The notes under the pieces: model-generated
Databases searched by the model: none
What the model was told of the DNA's origin: nothing
What the model saw: the letters and a program-made list of their open reading frames with translations, nothing else
Shown: positions 23,340-32,637 of the stretch, piece by piece
Position numbering within the stretch: position 1 is the first letter of the stretch
Layout: every line of letters starts with the position of its first letter
NCBI GenBank assembly: GCA_002352425.1
Contig: DEIK01000096.1
Location: 1 to 42,125 of the forward strand
Length of the DNA stretch: 42,125 nucleotides
Direction of reading: 5' to 3'
Source of the DNA: Rhodobacteraceae bacterium UBA2776
Lineage (GTDB): Bacteria; Pseudomonadota; Alphaproteobacteria; Rhodobacterales; Rhodobacteraceae
Made by a program: the position numbers and the translations under genes

Positions 23340-24847
23340 ACAAGCAGATCAAAACCGCTGAAACCATTATGGCCCAACTGGGTTTGAACGCTGATGTTTT
23401 AACCGGCGGCAGCTTGACCGTGACCTCGCCTGTGGACGGCGGCGTGTTGGCGCAATTGGCCGAGACCAAGGATATGGACGCTGTCATCGCCCGTTCAAAA
23501 GAGGCGTTCCTGAAATGGCGCAGCCTGCCCGCGCCGCGCCGTGGCGAATTGGTGCGTTTGTTGGGTGAAGAACTGCGCGCAGCCAAGGACGAATTGGGTG
23601 CGCTGGTGTCTTTGGAAGCCGGCAAGATCTTGTCTGAGGGCCAAGGCGAAGTACAGGAAATGATCGACATTTGCGATTTCGCCGTGGGCCAGTCGCGCAT
23701 GCTATACGGGTTGACGATTGCATCCGAGCGCCCCGGCCACCGGATGATGGAAACTTGGCATCCAGTTGGGCCGGTCGGCGTGATCAGTGCTTTTAATTTC
23801 CCTGTGGCGGTTTGGTGCTGGAACACAGCATTGGCGCTGACCTGCGGTGATCCGGTGATCTGGAAGCCGTCCGAGAAATCGCCGCTGACCGCATTGGCCT
23901 GTCAGGTGATCTTTGAGCGCGCGGTTGCGCGCTTTGGCGCGGATGCACCGGATGATCTGTTGCAAGTCGTTGTTGGCGATCACAAAATTGGCGAAGCCTT
24001 GGTGGCGTCCGAGGATATTCCAGTGATTTCGGCAACGGGATCCACCCGCATGGGCCGCGCTGTGGCCCCTGTGGTGGCGGCGCGTTTTGGGCGCTCTATC
24101 CTTGAGTTAGGGGGCAACAATGCAATGATCGTCGCGCCCTCGGCTGACCTTGATATGGCGGTGCGTGGCATTGTGTTTTCGGCCGTTGGCACGGCGGGGC
24201 AACGCTGTACCTCGCTGCGTCGTTTGATTGTACATGAAAGCATTCGGGTTGATTTGGTGGCCAAACTAATCAAAGCCTATGCCACCCTGCCCGTGGGCTC
24301 GCCGCTTGATCCAGCCACATTGGTTGGCCCCTTGGTGGACATGGCGTCGCTGGAGGCAATGCTGGCCGCGCTGTCGGATGCCCGTGCCCAAGGCGGCACA
24401 GTGCATGGTGGTGAAGTGGTCAGCGACAATGTCCCCGAAGGCGGCGCCTATGTGCATCCCGCTGTGGTGGAAATGCCCGCCCAAACCGCGATTGTGGAAA
24501 CCGAAACCTTTGCGCCGATCCTCTATGTGATGAGCTACACCGATCTGGATCAAGCCATTGAAATGCAAAACGCCGTGCCTCAAGGGCTGTCGTCTTGCAT
24601 CTTTACGCTGAACATGCGCGAGGCCGAGCAGTTCGTTTCCGCCACAGGGTCGGATTGTGGCATCGCCAACGTCAATATTGGTCCGTCAGGGGCGGAAATT
24701 GGTGGCGCGTTTGGTGGAGAAAAGGAAACCGGTGGGGGCCGTGAAAGCGGCTCGGACGCTTGGAAAGGCTATATGCGTCGACAAACCAACACGTTGAACT
24801 ATTCCGCTGAATTGCCGCTGGCGCAGGGCGTTAAGTTCGACATTTAG
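23336..24847 (+). CDS. Aldehyde dehydrogenase, ALDH7 type (alpha-aminoadipate-semialdehyde dehydrogenase)
   Basis: The 503-residue NAD-dependent enzyme has the catalytic residues Asn154 ('SAFNFP'), Glu257 ('LELGGN') and Cys291 ('GTAGQRCTS'). The C-terminal 'NVNIGPSGAEIGGAFGG' and 'GSDAWKGYMRRQTNT' signatures are characteristic of the ALDH7/antiquitin branch, which oxidises aminoadipate semialdehyde to 2-aminoadipate. It is ATGA-coupled to the lysine-6-dehydrogenase-like gene, and the pair gives lysine to aminoadipate. An inverted repeat follows the gene. Betaine-aldehyde or other aldehyde activity is known as a side function in ALDH7 and cannot be excluded. Confidence 0.9.
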   Translation: MNKQIKTAETIMAQLGLNADVLTGGSLTVTSPVDGGVLAQLAETKDMDAVIARSKEAFLKWRSLPAPRRGELVRLLGEELRAAKDELGALVSLEAGKILSEGQGEVQEMIDICDFAVGQSRMLYGLTIASERPGHRMMETWHPVGPVGVISAFNFPVAVWCWNTALALTCGDPVIWKPSEKSPLTALACQVIFERAVARFGADAPDDLLQVVVGDHKIGEALVASEDIPVISATGSTRMGRAVAPVVAARFGRSILELGGNNAMIVAPSADLDMAVRGIVFSAVGTAGQRCTSLRRLIVHESIRVDLVAKLIKAYATLPVGSPLDPATLVGPLVDMASLEAMLAALSDARAQGGTVHGGEVVSDNVPEGGAYVHPAVVEMPAQTAIVETETFAPILYVMSYTDLDQAIEMQNAVPQGLSSCIFTLNMREAEQFVSATGSDCGIANVNIGPSGAEIGGAFGGEKETGGGRESGSDAWKGYMRRQTNTLNYSAELPLAQGVKFDI

Positions 24848-24856
24848 GCGAAAATA

Positions 24857-24898
24857 GCGCGCCCAATTGCTCATTGCGGCTTTGACAATTGGGCGCGC
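24857..24898. repeat. 13-bp inverted repeat after the lysine-degradation pair
   Basis: GCGCGCCCAATTG (24857-24869) and CAATTGGGCGCGC (24886-24898) are exact inverted copies around a 16-base loop. There is no T tract. It could act as a transcript-end stabiliser or a terminator, or as an operator for the LysR gene that starts 60 bp later. Confidence 0.6.
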
Positions 24899-24958
24899 GT
24901 TCCACAGATTGATACCACGCAGATGCAAGCTGTGAAACACGTTGCCGGAGCGCCCCAA

Positions 24959-25867
24959 ATGATCAGCCGTATTTATAGCCTAAAGCAGCTCGAAGCCTTT
25001 GTTTGGGCTGTGGATTTGGGCAGTTTTCGCAAGGCCGCGCAGCATCTGAACACCACGCAGCCCAATATTTCGTCGCGCATTCGCAAGCTCGAGAAGACCT
25101 TGGATGTGGTGCTTATGTTGCGCGACGCAAGCTCGGTGCGCCTAACGGAACATGGGGCAGAAATACTGCAACGCGCCCGTCAAGTTTTGCACGAAGCCGA
25201 GGGGCTGGTAGAGGTTGCCAAGCGCCAAGACCTGATTGAGGATCGTTTGCGGTTGGGCGTCACCGAATTGGTGGCCTGCACGTGGCTGCATGACTACCTG
25301 CGCCAGCTTAAGGTCGAGTATCCGGCGATGGCCGTGGAATTGACCGTCGATTTATCACGCAACCTGGACAAAGAGCTGGGTGGCAATGCGCTGGATCTGA
25401 CCATCCAGACCGCCCCGTTTGATACCACGGTGGAGGGCAACATCAGCCTGGGCAAGTTCCCCTATATCTGGGTGACGGCGGGTGGAACCGACGACCGTGA
25501 CACGCGGTTTTCCTTGCAAGACCTAAAGCAAGACATCATCCTGACCCCTGCCCGTTATACACAAGCCTTCATTGAATTGATGCAATTTGCCAAGCGTCAC
25601 GCCATGCCAACCACCAAATTCGCCCCCTCCAACAGCCTGTCATCCTGTGTCCAAATGGTGTTGGACGGCATGGGCGTTGCCCTGCTGCCAAAGGCGTTGA
25701 TCAAGGACTATCTTACGAGCGGCCAGTTGCAACAGCTGGATGTGGACTGGACCCCCTCGCCACTGTCCTTTTCGGCGCGATTTCATTCGGCCAAGGCCCC
25801 ATTGTTTGTGGAGCGCGCCGCAGCGCTGGCGTCGCAAGTTGTCAAAGCACATCTGCCCACAGAATAA
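24959..25867 (+). CDS. LysR-family transcriptional regulator
   Basis: The 302-residue protein has an N-terminal winged helix-turn-helix ('SLKQLEAFVWAVDLGSF', 'TTQPNISSRIRKLEKTL', residues ~6-60) and a periplasmic-binding-protein-like effector domain (from ~90). The start at 24959 is preceded by GGAG (24947-24950). It lies directly upstream of hyuA on the same strand with an 88-bp AT-rich gap, so it may regulate the HyuAB operon or be co-transcribed with it. The effector is unknown. Confidence 0.92.
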   Translation: MISRIYSLKQLEAFVWAVDLGSFRKAAQHLNTTQPNISSRIRKLEKTLDVVLMLRDASSVRLTEHGAEILQRARQVLHEAEGLVEVAKRQDLIEDRLRLGVTELVACTWLHDYLRQLKVEYPAMAVELTVDLSRNLDKELGGNALDLTIQTAPFDTTVEGNISLGKFPYIWVTAGGTDDRDTRFSLQDLKQDIILTPARYTQAFIELMQFAKRHAMPTTKFAPSNSLSSCVQMVLDGMGVALLPKALIKDYLTSGQLQQLDVDWTPSPLSFSARFHSAKAPLFVERAAALASQVVKAHLPTE

Positions 25868-25955
25868 CAAAAATCTATCGGCAATATCAAAAAATAGAAT
25901 TTGTTTTTATATTGAGCCCCTCTTTATGGTCGATGGATAATCAAGGGAGCGCGCA

Positions 25956-28034
25956 ATGAAAATATCATCTATTCGGCTTGGCGTTGATATTGGCGGCACA
26001 TTCACGGATGTTGTGCTGGAAAAGGACGGCGTGCTGTTCTCGACCAAGGTTTTGACCACATATGTCGCGCCGGAAAACGCCATCATCGAGGGTATGGCCG
26101 AAGTTTGTGCCAAATCGGGGGTGCAGCCAAGCGAGATTGGCCAGATCATCCACGGCACCACCTTGGCGACCAATGCGCTGATTGAACGGCGCGGCGCGAA
26201 AACCGCATTGATCACCACACAGGGGTTTCGCGACGTCATTGAAATGCGCACCGAGAGCCGGTTTGAGCAATATGATCTGAACTTGAACCTGCCAGAACCC
26301 TTACTGCCGCGCCAGATGCGCTACACCGTGCCGGGGCGCATTGATGCCACCGGTGCCGAGTTGATCCCCCTGACCCGCGCCGAAATTGAACCTGTGGTCG
26401 ATCAAATGGTTGAAGCGGGCTATGAGAGTGTCGCGATCGGTCTGATCCACTCCTACCTGAACCCTGCCCATGAACAATTGGTGGCGCAGGTCGTGGCCGA
26501 GAAAATGCCAGAAGCGATGATCTCGATTTCCTCGGAGGTGTCCCCGCAAATGCGCGAGTATGAGCGTTTCAACACCGTGGTCGCCAACGCCTATATCAAG
26601 CCTTTGATGAAGTCCTATCTGGGCCGTCTTGAGGGGCGTTTGCGGGGTGAAGGTGTGTCGTGCAACATCTTTTTGATGCATTCGGGTGGCGGCATCATTT
26701 CACTGGAAAATGCGGCAGATTTCCCTGTGCGTCTGGTCGAATCCGGTCCCGCTGGCGGCGCGGTTTTCGCGGCAAACATTGCGGCGCGCTATGGCTTGGA
26801 CAAGGTTTTGTCTTTTGACATGGGCGGCACCACGGCCAAGATTTGCCTGATCAAGGATCAGACCCCGAAAACCTCGCGGGTGTTTGAAGTTGCGCGCACC
26901 TACCGGTTCAAAAAAGGTTCGGGCATGCCGATTTCGATCCCAGTGATCGACATGGTTGAAATCGGCGCGGGTGGTGGCTCCTTAGCGCATGTCGACAGCA
27001 TGCGCCAAATCCGTGTTGGCCCCGAAAGTGCTGGCTCGGAACCTGGCCCCGCCTGTTACGGGCGTGGGGGCGCGAAACCCGCCGTGACCGATGCCGATCT
27101 GGTGCTTGGCAAGCTGGACGCAGATAATTTCGCCGGCGGCACGATCCAGTTGGATGCGGCCAGCGCCGAGGCGGCGCTTACTTCCGTTTTGGGCAACACA
27201 CTGGACATGGACGCCGCGACGTCGGCCTTTGGATTGGCCGAAGTCGTGGACGAAAACATGGCCAACGCCGCGCGGGTTCACGCGGTGGAAAACGGCGAGG
27301 ATTTGGCGGAATACACCATGATCGCCTTTGGTGGCGCGGCCCCACTGCACGCTGCGCGCCTGTGTGAAAAGCTGGGGGTCGAGCGCATGTTGGTGCCACC
27401 AGGGGCTGGCGTTGGCTCGGCCATCGGGTTCTTGCGTGCGCCCTTTAGCTTTGAGGCCAATCGTTCGGTCTATATGAAGCTGTCCGATTTTGATCCCGCC
27501 AAGATCAAGTCGCTGTTGTCTGATCTGCAAACCGAAGCGACAGGTTTCGTGCGCAATTGCGATGCCAGCAGTGATATTCTGTCAGAATTCAAAGTCTATA
27601 TGCGCTATTCCGGCCAAGGCTGGGAAATCCCCATCACTTTGCCCCATGATCAGGCCATGAACCCCGACGTCGCAACCTTTGAAGCGCGCTTTAACGAGGA
27701 TTACGCCAAGCTGTTTGGCCGCACCGTTGCGGGCATGGATATCGAGATCACCGTTTGGTCGGTCAATGCGACCACGCCACCGGAAACCGTAGATCGGGTG
27801 CGCGAACAAATAGGCCCAGACAACGCCCGTATCGACAGCGCGCGGCGCTTGTTTGATCCGGCGCTGGCGGCATTTATTGACGCCAATGTGGTGCTGCGCG
27901 ACGACATGGCAGCGGGCCAACACACCGCTGGTCCCGCCGTGATCACCGAGGACGAAACCACGATCATCGTCCCCACCAGCCGCACCGCAACCCGCCAGCC
28001 AGATGGCTGTATCGACATCACAGTGAAAGGCTAG
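25956..28034 (+). CDS. hyuA: Hydantoinase/oxoprolinase family protein, HyuA-type subunit
   Basis: The 692-residue protein is the ATP-binding subunit of the hydantoinase/5-oxoprolinase/acetone-carboxylase superfamily. Visible landmarks are 'LGVDIGGTFTDVV' (8-20, phosphate-binding), 'HGTTLATNAL' (66-75), 'EVSPQMREYERFNT' (194-207), and the second actin-like motif 'FDMGGTTAK' (287-295). With HyuB it typically opens a cyclic amide ring (5-oxoproline, N-methylhydantoin) at the cost of ATP; related complexes carboxylate ketones. AAGGGAG precedes the ATG. It is the first gene of a five-gene operon. The true substrate is unknown. Confidence 0.9.
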   Translation: MKISSIRLGVDIGGTFTDVVLEKDGVLFSTKVLTTYVAPENAIIEGMAEVCAKSGVQPSEIGQIIHGTTLATNALIERRGAKTALITTQGFRDVIEMRTESRFEQYDLNLNLPEPLLPRQMRYTVPGRIDATGAELIPLTRAEIEPVVDQMVEAGYESVAIGLIHSYLNPAHEQLVAQVVAEKMPEAMISISSEVSPQMREYERFNTVVANAYIKPLMKSYLGRLEGRLRGEGVSCNIFLMHSGGGIISLENAADFPVRLVESGPAGGAVFAANIAARYGLDKVLSFDMGGTTAKICLIKDQTPKTSRVFEVARTYRFKKGSGMPISIPVIDMVEIGAGGGSLAHVDSMRQIRVGPESAGSEPGPACYGRGGAKPAVTDADLVLGKLDADNFAGGTIQLDAASAEAALTSVLGNTLDMDAATSAFGLAEVVDENMANAARVHAVENGEDLAEYTMIAFGGAAPLHAARLCEKLGVERMLVPPGAGVGSAIGFLRAPFSFEANRSVYMKLSDFDPAKIKSLLSDLQTEATGFVRNCDASSDILSEFKVYMRYSGQGWEIPITLPHDQAMNPDVATFEARFNEDYAKLFGRTVAGMDIEITVWSVNATTPPETVDRVREQIGPDNARIDSARRLFDPALAAFIDANVVLRDDMAAGQHTAGPAVITEDETTIIVPTSRTATRQPDGCIDITVKG

Positions 28035-28038
28035 AAAC

Positions 28039-29748
28039 ATGGCAGAGATACACTCCACCGTCGCCTATCAAGTCATGTGGAACCGTTTGATATCGGTTGT
28101 TGAGGAACAGGCGCAAGCCTTGGTGCGCACGGCATTCTCGACCTCTGTACGCGAGGCTGGCGATCTGTCAGCAGGCGTTTATGATGTGGATGGCCAAATG
28201 CTGGCCCAAGCGGTCACAGGCACGCCGGGCCACGTCAATGCGATGGCCGACGCGGTGGCACATTTTATCCGCCGCATAGGCCGCGACAACATCTATGAGC
28301 AGGACGTCTACATCACCAATGACCCGTGGGAAGGCACCGGCCATTTGCACGATATCACCATGGTGACCCCCTCTTTTCATGGGGGCGCGTTGGTTGGGTT
28401 CTTTGCCTGCACTGCGCATATCGTTGACATTGGCGGGCGCGGTTTTGGTGCGGATGCGGCCAGCGTTTATGAGGAGGGTCTATACCTGCCCATCATGAAA
28501 TTTGCTGAGCGCGGTGTGGTTGATCAAACCCTTGTGCGCATTGTGCGTGGCAATGTGCGCGAACCGGACCAGTTGGTCGGCGACATGTATGCGCTCGCCA
28601 CCTGCAACGAAATCGGCCATCGTCGTTTGGTCGACATGATGGATGAGTTCGAGTTGGAAGATCTAAACGGCATCGGCAGTTTCATCCTTGAGAATTCGCG
28701 TCGGGCCACGATTGAACGCATTGCCGCCCTGCCGCGCGAAACGGCTGAGGGGGAAATGACGGTTGATGGGTTTTCCGCCCCGATCACCTTGAAGGTCAAA
28801 CTGACCTTCGAAAAGGACCGGATCATCTCTGATTTCACAGGGTCAAGCGGCTTGGATGAAAAGGGCATCAACTGTCCCAAAGTCTATGCCAAAGCCTATG
28901 CCTGCTATGCGCTGAAATGCGCGATCGCGCCGGAAATTCCCAACAACGCAGCCTCGCTTGCACCCTTTGAATTTGACGCACCTGTGGACACTATCGTCAA
29001 TGCGGTGCATCCGGCCCCTGTCGCGCTGCGCCATATTGTTGGGCATTTTGTGCCCGACACAGTCTATGACGCCTTGGACAAAATCCTGCCTGGCGTGGTG
29101 CCAGCCGAGGGTGCGGGGTGTCTTTGCAATTTCCAGGTGTCTTTGCGCCCACGCACCGATGCGCCCGCGCCCGCTGACGCTGTGCGCTCCGAAGTTCTAA
29201 CCTTCAATTCCGGTGGCTCTGGCGCGCGGCCCGAACATGACGGGTTGAACGCCACGGCCTTCCCCTCCGGCGTGATGACAATGCCAATTGAGGCCACGGA
29301 ACACGCAGGCCCCGTGATCATCTGGCGCAAAGAACTGCGGCCGGATTCCGGTGGATCGGGCAAACAACGCGGCGGGCTTGGCCAATACATGGAAGTCGGG
29401 GCGCGTAAAGGTCATGAATTTGACTTTCAGGCGATGTTTGATCGGGTCGATCACCCGGCCCGCGGGCGCCGTGGCGGTGGGGCTGGCGGCAGCACCACCA
29501 TCGCCCAAGACGACGGCACAAAAATGAATGGCAAAGGCAAACAATTTGTACCCCACGGGCAGCGTGTTGTGATGGCTTTCCCGGGTGGTGCAGGTTACGG
29601 TGAGGCCAAAGACCGGGACGTGAAACAGGTCAAACGCGATCTGGCACGTGGCTATATTTCGGCAAAAACGGCGACGCAGGATTATGGATTAAGCGCGGCT
29701 GATGTTGCGGCGGTGCTGGCGGCGGTCCAAAACGGAGAAGACCTATGA
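28039..29748 (+). CDS. hyuB: Hydantoinase B/oxoprolinase family protein, HyuB-type subunit
   Basis: The 569-residue protein is the partner subunit of HyuA. It begins with the family pattern 'QVMWNRLISVVEEQAQALVRTAFS' region and contains 'DGQMLAQAVTGTPGHVNAM', 'TNDPWEGTGHLHD' and 'GGSGARPEHDGLNA', all characteristic of hydantoinase B (landmarks only). It starts 4 bases after the hyuA stop, and its own stop overlaps the next start (ATGA, 29745-29748). Length matches the family (~520-590). Confidence 0.9.
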   Translation: MAEIHSTVAYQVMWNRLISVVEEQAQALVRTAFSTSVREAGDLSAGVYDVDGQMLAQAVTGTPGHVNAMADAVAHFIRRIGRDNIYEQDVYITNDPWEGTGHLHDITMVTPSFHGGALVGFFACTAHIVDIGGRGFGADAASVYEEGLYLPIMKFAERGVVDQTLVRIVRGNVREPDQLVGDMYALATCNEIGHRRLVDMMDEFELEDLNGIGSFILENSRRATIERIAALPRETAEGEMTVDGFSAPITLKVKLTFEKDRIISDFTGSSGLDEKGINCPKVYAKAYACYALKCAIAPEIPNNAASLAPFEFDAPVDTIVNAVHPAPVALRHIVGHFVPDTVYDALDKILPGVVPAEGAGCLCNFQVSLRPRTDAPAPADAVRSEVLTFNSGGSGARPEHDGLNATAFPSGVMTMPIEATEHAGPVIIWRKELRPDSGGSGKQRGGLGQYMEVGARKGHEFDFQAMFDRVDHPARGRRGGGAGGSTTIAQDDGTKMNGKGKQFVPHGQRVVMAFPGGAGYGEAKDRDVKQVKRDLARGYISAKTATQDYGLSAADVAAVLAAVQNGEDL

Positions 29749-30956
29749 CAAACATGGCTCCACAGCACGACATCTACGACGTGATCATCGTTGGCGGCGC
29801 GATCATGGGCGCATCAACCGCATGGTTTTTGACCGAGGACAAGGATTTCGACGGGCGCGTGTTGGTCGTGGAAAAGGACCCGACCTATGAGAACTGCTCA
29901 ACGGCCCATACCAATTCCTGTATGCGCCAACAGTTCTCAAGCACCCTGAATGTGCAAATTTCCCAATTCGCGGCGGATTTTGTAAAAAACCTGCGCCCCT
30001 ATATGGGCAATGACGAACGGGTGCCGGAACTGTCCATTCGTAATTTTGGGTATATGTATCTGGCCGACAACGAAACTTTTGCCGATAGCCTGCGCTCCAG
30101 CCACAAAGTTCAAGCGGCGGCAGGGGCTGCGACCCAATTGATGACACCAGAACAGATCAATGCCGCCTACCCTTTTTACAATGTCGATGACATTTTGCTG
30201 GGCTCTCATAACACTGTGGATGAAGGCTTTTGGGACGGCAACGCCGTGTTTGACTGGTGGCGTCGAATTTCACGCGAACGCGGCGTGGAATACGTGAAAA
30301 ACGAAGCCGTCGCGATGACCAAAAATGCCGCCGGTACACGGGTCGACAGCGTCACGCTGGCCACGGGTGATGTGATTTCCTGCAGCCAAGTGGTGAATGC
30401 CTCTGGCCCACGCGCGGTTTTGACGGCGCGCATGGCGGGGATCGAGCTGCCCGTCGAGCCGCGCAAGCGTTACTCATGGGTGTTTTCCGCCGAAACCCCG
30501 CTGGACCGCGACTTGCCGTTGACGATTGATCCATCCGGCGTGCATGTGCGTGAAAACGGTGGTGGAACCTATCAGGCCGGCGGCCACACGGACATTGATC
30601 CAGCGGCGGATTACGACGATTTCAACATGGATCACGGGCTTTGGCAGGATCACATCTGGCCCGTTTTGGCGACCCGTATTCCGCAATTTGAGGCCATCAA
30701 AGTGCAGTCCGAATGGGCGGGGCATTACGCCTATAACACGCTGGATCAAAACGCGATTGCTGGCCCGCACCCCGAGGTGGAAAATTTCCTTTTCCTGAAT
30801 GGATTTTCGGGCCACGGGTTACAACAATCCCCTGCCATGGGGCGTGGCACAGCTGAAATGCTTGTGCATGGGCGCTATAGAACGCTAGACCTTAGCCCAT
30901 TCAGGTTTGAACGCATCAAAGAGAACAAACCGATCATTGAAAAGGCGATTATCTAA
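29745..30956 (+). CDS. FAD-dependent amine/amino-acid oxidoreductase (DAO family)
   Basis: The 403-residue flavoprotein starts with the dinucleotide-binding motif 'VIIVGGAIMGASTAWFL' (13-29, GxxxxG pattern) followed by 'VVEKDP'. It ends with the typical C-terminal DAO pattern 'NFLFLNGFSGHGLQQSPAMG', with the FAD-proximal glycine-rich turn. Relatives include sarcosine oxidase, D-amino-acid dehydrogenases and FOXRED1-like proteins that oxidise secondary amines or amino acids to imines. The ATGA overlap with hyuB and the TAATG overlap (30954-30958) with the aldolase place it firmly inside the operon. One plausible sequence is ring opening by HyuAB and then amine oxidation; this is inference. Confidence 0.88.
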   Translation: MTNMAPQHDIYDVIIVGGAIMGASTAWFLTEDKDFDGRVLVVEKDPTYENCSTAHTNSCMRQQFSSTLNVQISQFAADFVKNLRPYMGNDERVPELSIRNFGYMYLADNETFADSLRSSHKVQAAAGAATQLMTPEQINAAYPFYNVDDILLGSHNTVDEGFWDGNAVFDWWRRISRERGVEYVKNEAVAMTKNAAGTRVDSVTLATGDVISCSQVVNASGPRAVLTARMAGIELPVEPRKRYSWVFSAETPLDRDLPLTIDPSGVHVRENGGGTYQAGGHTDIDPAADYDDFNMDHGLWQDHIWPVLATRIPQFEAIKVQSEWAGHYAYNTLDQNAIAGPHPEVENFLFLNGFSGHGLQQSPAMGRGTAEMLVHGRYRTLDLSPFRFERIKENKPIIEKAII

Positions 30957-31726
30957 TGAAACTACCCGCGAACACCTTCACCCATGCGATCGCTGCGGGT
31001 GACAAACAAATCGGCCTGTGGGTCACCCTATCCAGCGCCGTCTCAGCCGAGGTCGTCGCGCCATCCGGTTATGATTGGGCGTTGGTCGACATGGAACATT
31101 CTCCGAACGATTATTTCAGCGTTCTTGGCCAGTTACAGGCCTTTGCTGCCACGAAAACCACCGCCATTGTGCGGCCGGAATGGAACGATCCGGTGATTGT
31201 AAAACGCCTGCTGGATTTGGGCGCGCCAGGCTTGCTGTTTCCAATGATCCAAACCGTGGAAGAGGCCGAAAAGGCGGTTGCTTCGACCCGCTATCCGCCG
31301 CTTGGCATACGTGGTGTGTCGGGCTCCACACGGGCAACCAAATTTGGCCGCATCACCGATTACACTGCCCGTATTGAACAAGAAACCACTGTGATTTTGC
31401 AAATCGAAACCGCGTCTGCCGTTGATCTGGCCGAAGAAATCGCCGCCGTTGACGGGGTCAGCGGTATCTTCTTTGGTCCGGCTGATATCGCGGCAGATAT
31501 GGGGTTGCTTGGGCAAACTTTGCACAAAGATGTCTGGGCCAAAATCATGCCCGCCGCCAAAGCCTTGATCGCCAAGGGTGTGCCGGTTGGCACGCTGGTG
31601 TTGGATACAGATTTCGCCGCCGAATTGTTGAACGAAGGCTTCACCTTCGTCGCCGTTGCGCTGGACACCGCTTTGCTGGCGAAGGCCTCGGATGCGGCGC
31701 TTGCATCTGTGAAAGATGCGATTTGA
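30956..31726 (+). CDS. HpcH/HpaI-family class II aldolase
   Basis: The 256-residue TIM-barrel enzyme cleaves 4-hydroxy-2-oxoacids to pyruvate (or a related oxoacid) and an aldehyde. Family residues are present: His48 in 'VDMEHSPND' (base), Arg73 in 'VRPEWND', and the metal ligands Glu151 ('LQIETASA') and Asp177 ('FFGPADIA'). Characterised relatives include HpaI/HpcH, GarL (2-dehydro-3-deoxyglucarate) and RhmA. The start codon shares its A with the TAA stop of the FAD enzyme. The neighbouring uronate-dehydrogenase-like gene makes a GarL-like sugar-acid substrate possible, though no aldarate dehydratase is present. Confidence 0.9.
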   Translation: MKLPANTFTHAIAAGDKQIGLWVTLSSAVSAEVVAPSGYDWALVDMEHSPNDYFSVLGQLQAFAATKTTAIVRPEWNDPVIVKRLLDLGAPGLLFPMIQTVEEAEKAVASTRYPPLGIRGVSGSTRATKFGRITDYTARIEQETTVILQIETASAVDLAEEIAAVDGVSGIFFGPADIAADMGLLGQTLHKDVWAKIMPAAKALIAKGVPVGTLVLDTDFAAELLNEGFTFVAVALDTALLAKASDAALASVKDAI

Positions 31727-31760
31727 TGACCGCCCTTGCCCCTACAGAAAGCAGAACCAA

Positions 31761-32597
31761 ATGAAAAAACTTGTCCTTACGGGTGCCGCTGGCCGTCTTG
31801 GCTCTTATCTGCGCGAACCGCTCTCTCATATGTGCGACGCGTTGGTCACCACCGATTTGGCCGACGATATCGGCACGCTTTATGATGGCGAACACTATGT
31901 AAAGGCGGATCTTGCGGACTTGGGCGCGATGGTTGATCTGCTAAAGGGGGCCGATATGGTGGTTCATTTTGGTGCCATTGGCGACGAAGCCCCGTTTGAA
32001 GAATTGCTGGGGCCGAACTTCATTGGGGCTTATAACGTCTGGGAAGCCGCCTATAAAAACAAGGTGCGCCGCGTTATCTATGCCTCGTCGATCCATGCGG
32101 TTGGCATGCATAATAAGACCGATTTCATTGGCACGGATGCGCCCCACAGACCGGATACATTCTATGGCTTGGCCAAATGCTTTGCCGAAGATCTGGCCTC
32201 GCTTTACTGGGACAAACGCCAAATCGAAAGCGTATGCTTGCGCATCCTTTCCTGCGCGCAAGTCAACAATGCCCGCGCGGTTGGGTCATGGTTGTCTTAT
32301 GATGATTTGATCCAGTTGGTACAAAAATCCATCACCGCGCCAGTCACAGGTTTCACCGTTGCATATGGTGTTTCGGACAACGACCGCGCCACGGTCGACA
32401 ACACAAACGCCTCATTTCTTGGCTTTCGCCCAAAGGATAACGCCGAGCAATTTGCAACGCAGTTCATCGCGGATGGCGCACCCTTTGACCATCAAGACCT
32501 CGCCAACACGCGCCAAGGTGGCCCCTTCGCCTCGGTGCCGCTTGGCAACAGCGGTCAGGCGTCGATGAGCATCGTCAACGACACCAAGAAAACCTGA
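31761..32597 (+). CDS. NAD-dependent epimerase/dehydratase family protein, uronate dehydrogenase-like
   Basis: The 278-residue short-chain-type enzyme has the Rossmann motif 'GAAGRLG' (8-14) and the catalytic Tyr135-x3-Lys139 in 'FYGLAKCFAED' with Ser109/110 in 'YASSIHAVG'. The 'RILSCAQVNNARAVGSWLSYDD' region and 'FLGFRPKDNAE' near the end resemble uronate dehydrogenase, which oxidises uronic acids to aldarolactones with NAD. The start at 31761 is chosen by homology; a longer frame from 31716 overlaps the aldolase end and adds 15 non-family residues. It is the last gene of the operon, 34 bp after the aldolase. Confidence 0.82.
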   Translation: MKKLVLTGAAGRLGSYLREPLSHMCDALVTTDLADDIGTLYDGEHYVKADLADLGAMVDLLKGADMVVHFGAIGDEAPFEELLGPNFIGAYNVWEAAYKNKVRRVIYASSIHAVGMHNKTDFIGTDAPHRPDTFYGLAKCFAEDLASLYWDKRQIESVCLRILSCAQVNNARAVGSWLSYDDLIQLVQKSITAPVTGFTVAYGVSDNDRATVDNTNASFLGFRPKDNAEQFATQFIADGAPFDHQDLANTRQGGPFASVPLGNSGQASMSIVNDTKKT

Positions 32598-32606
32598 TTG
32601 GGACAT

Positions 32607-32630
32607 GGCGCGCGCATATCTGCGCACGCC
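32607..32630. terminator. Hairpin between the two convergent catabolic operons
   Basis: GGCGCGCGCA (32607-32616) and TGCGCACGCC (32621-32630) pair over 10 positions with one mismatch around a TATC loop. It sits in the 40-bp gap between the converging operons, and probably helps end both; no T tract is present. Confidence 0.6.
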
Positions 32631-32637
32631 TGGCTGT

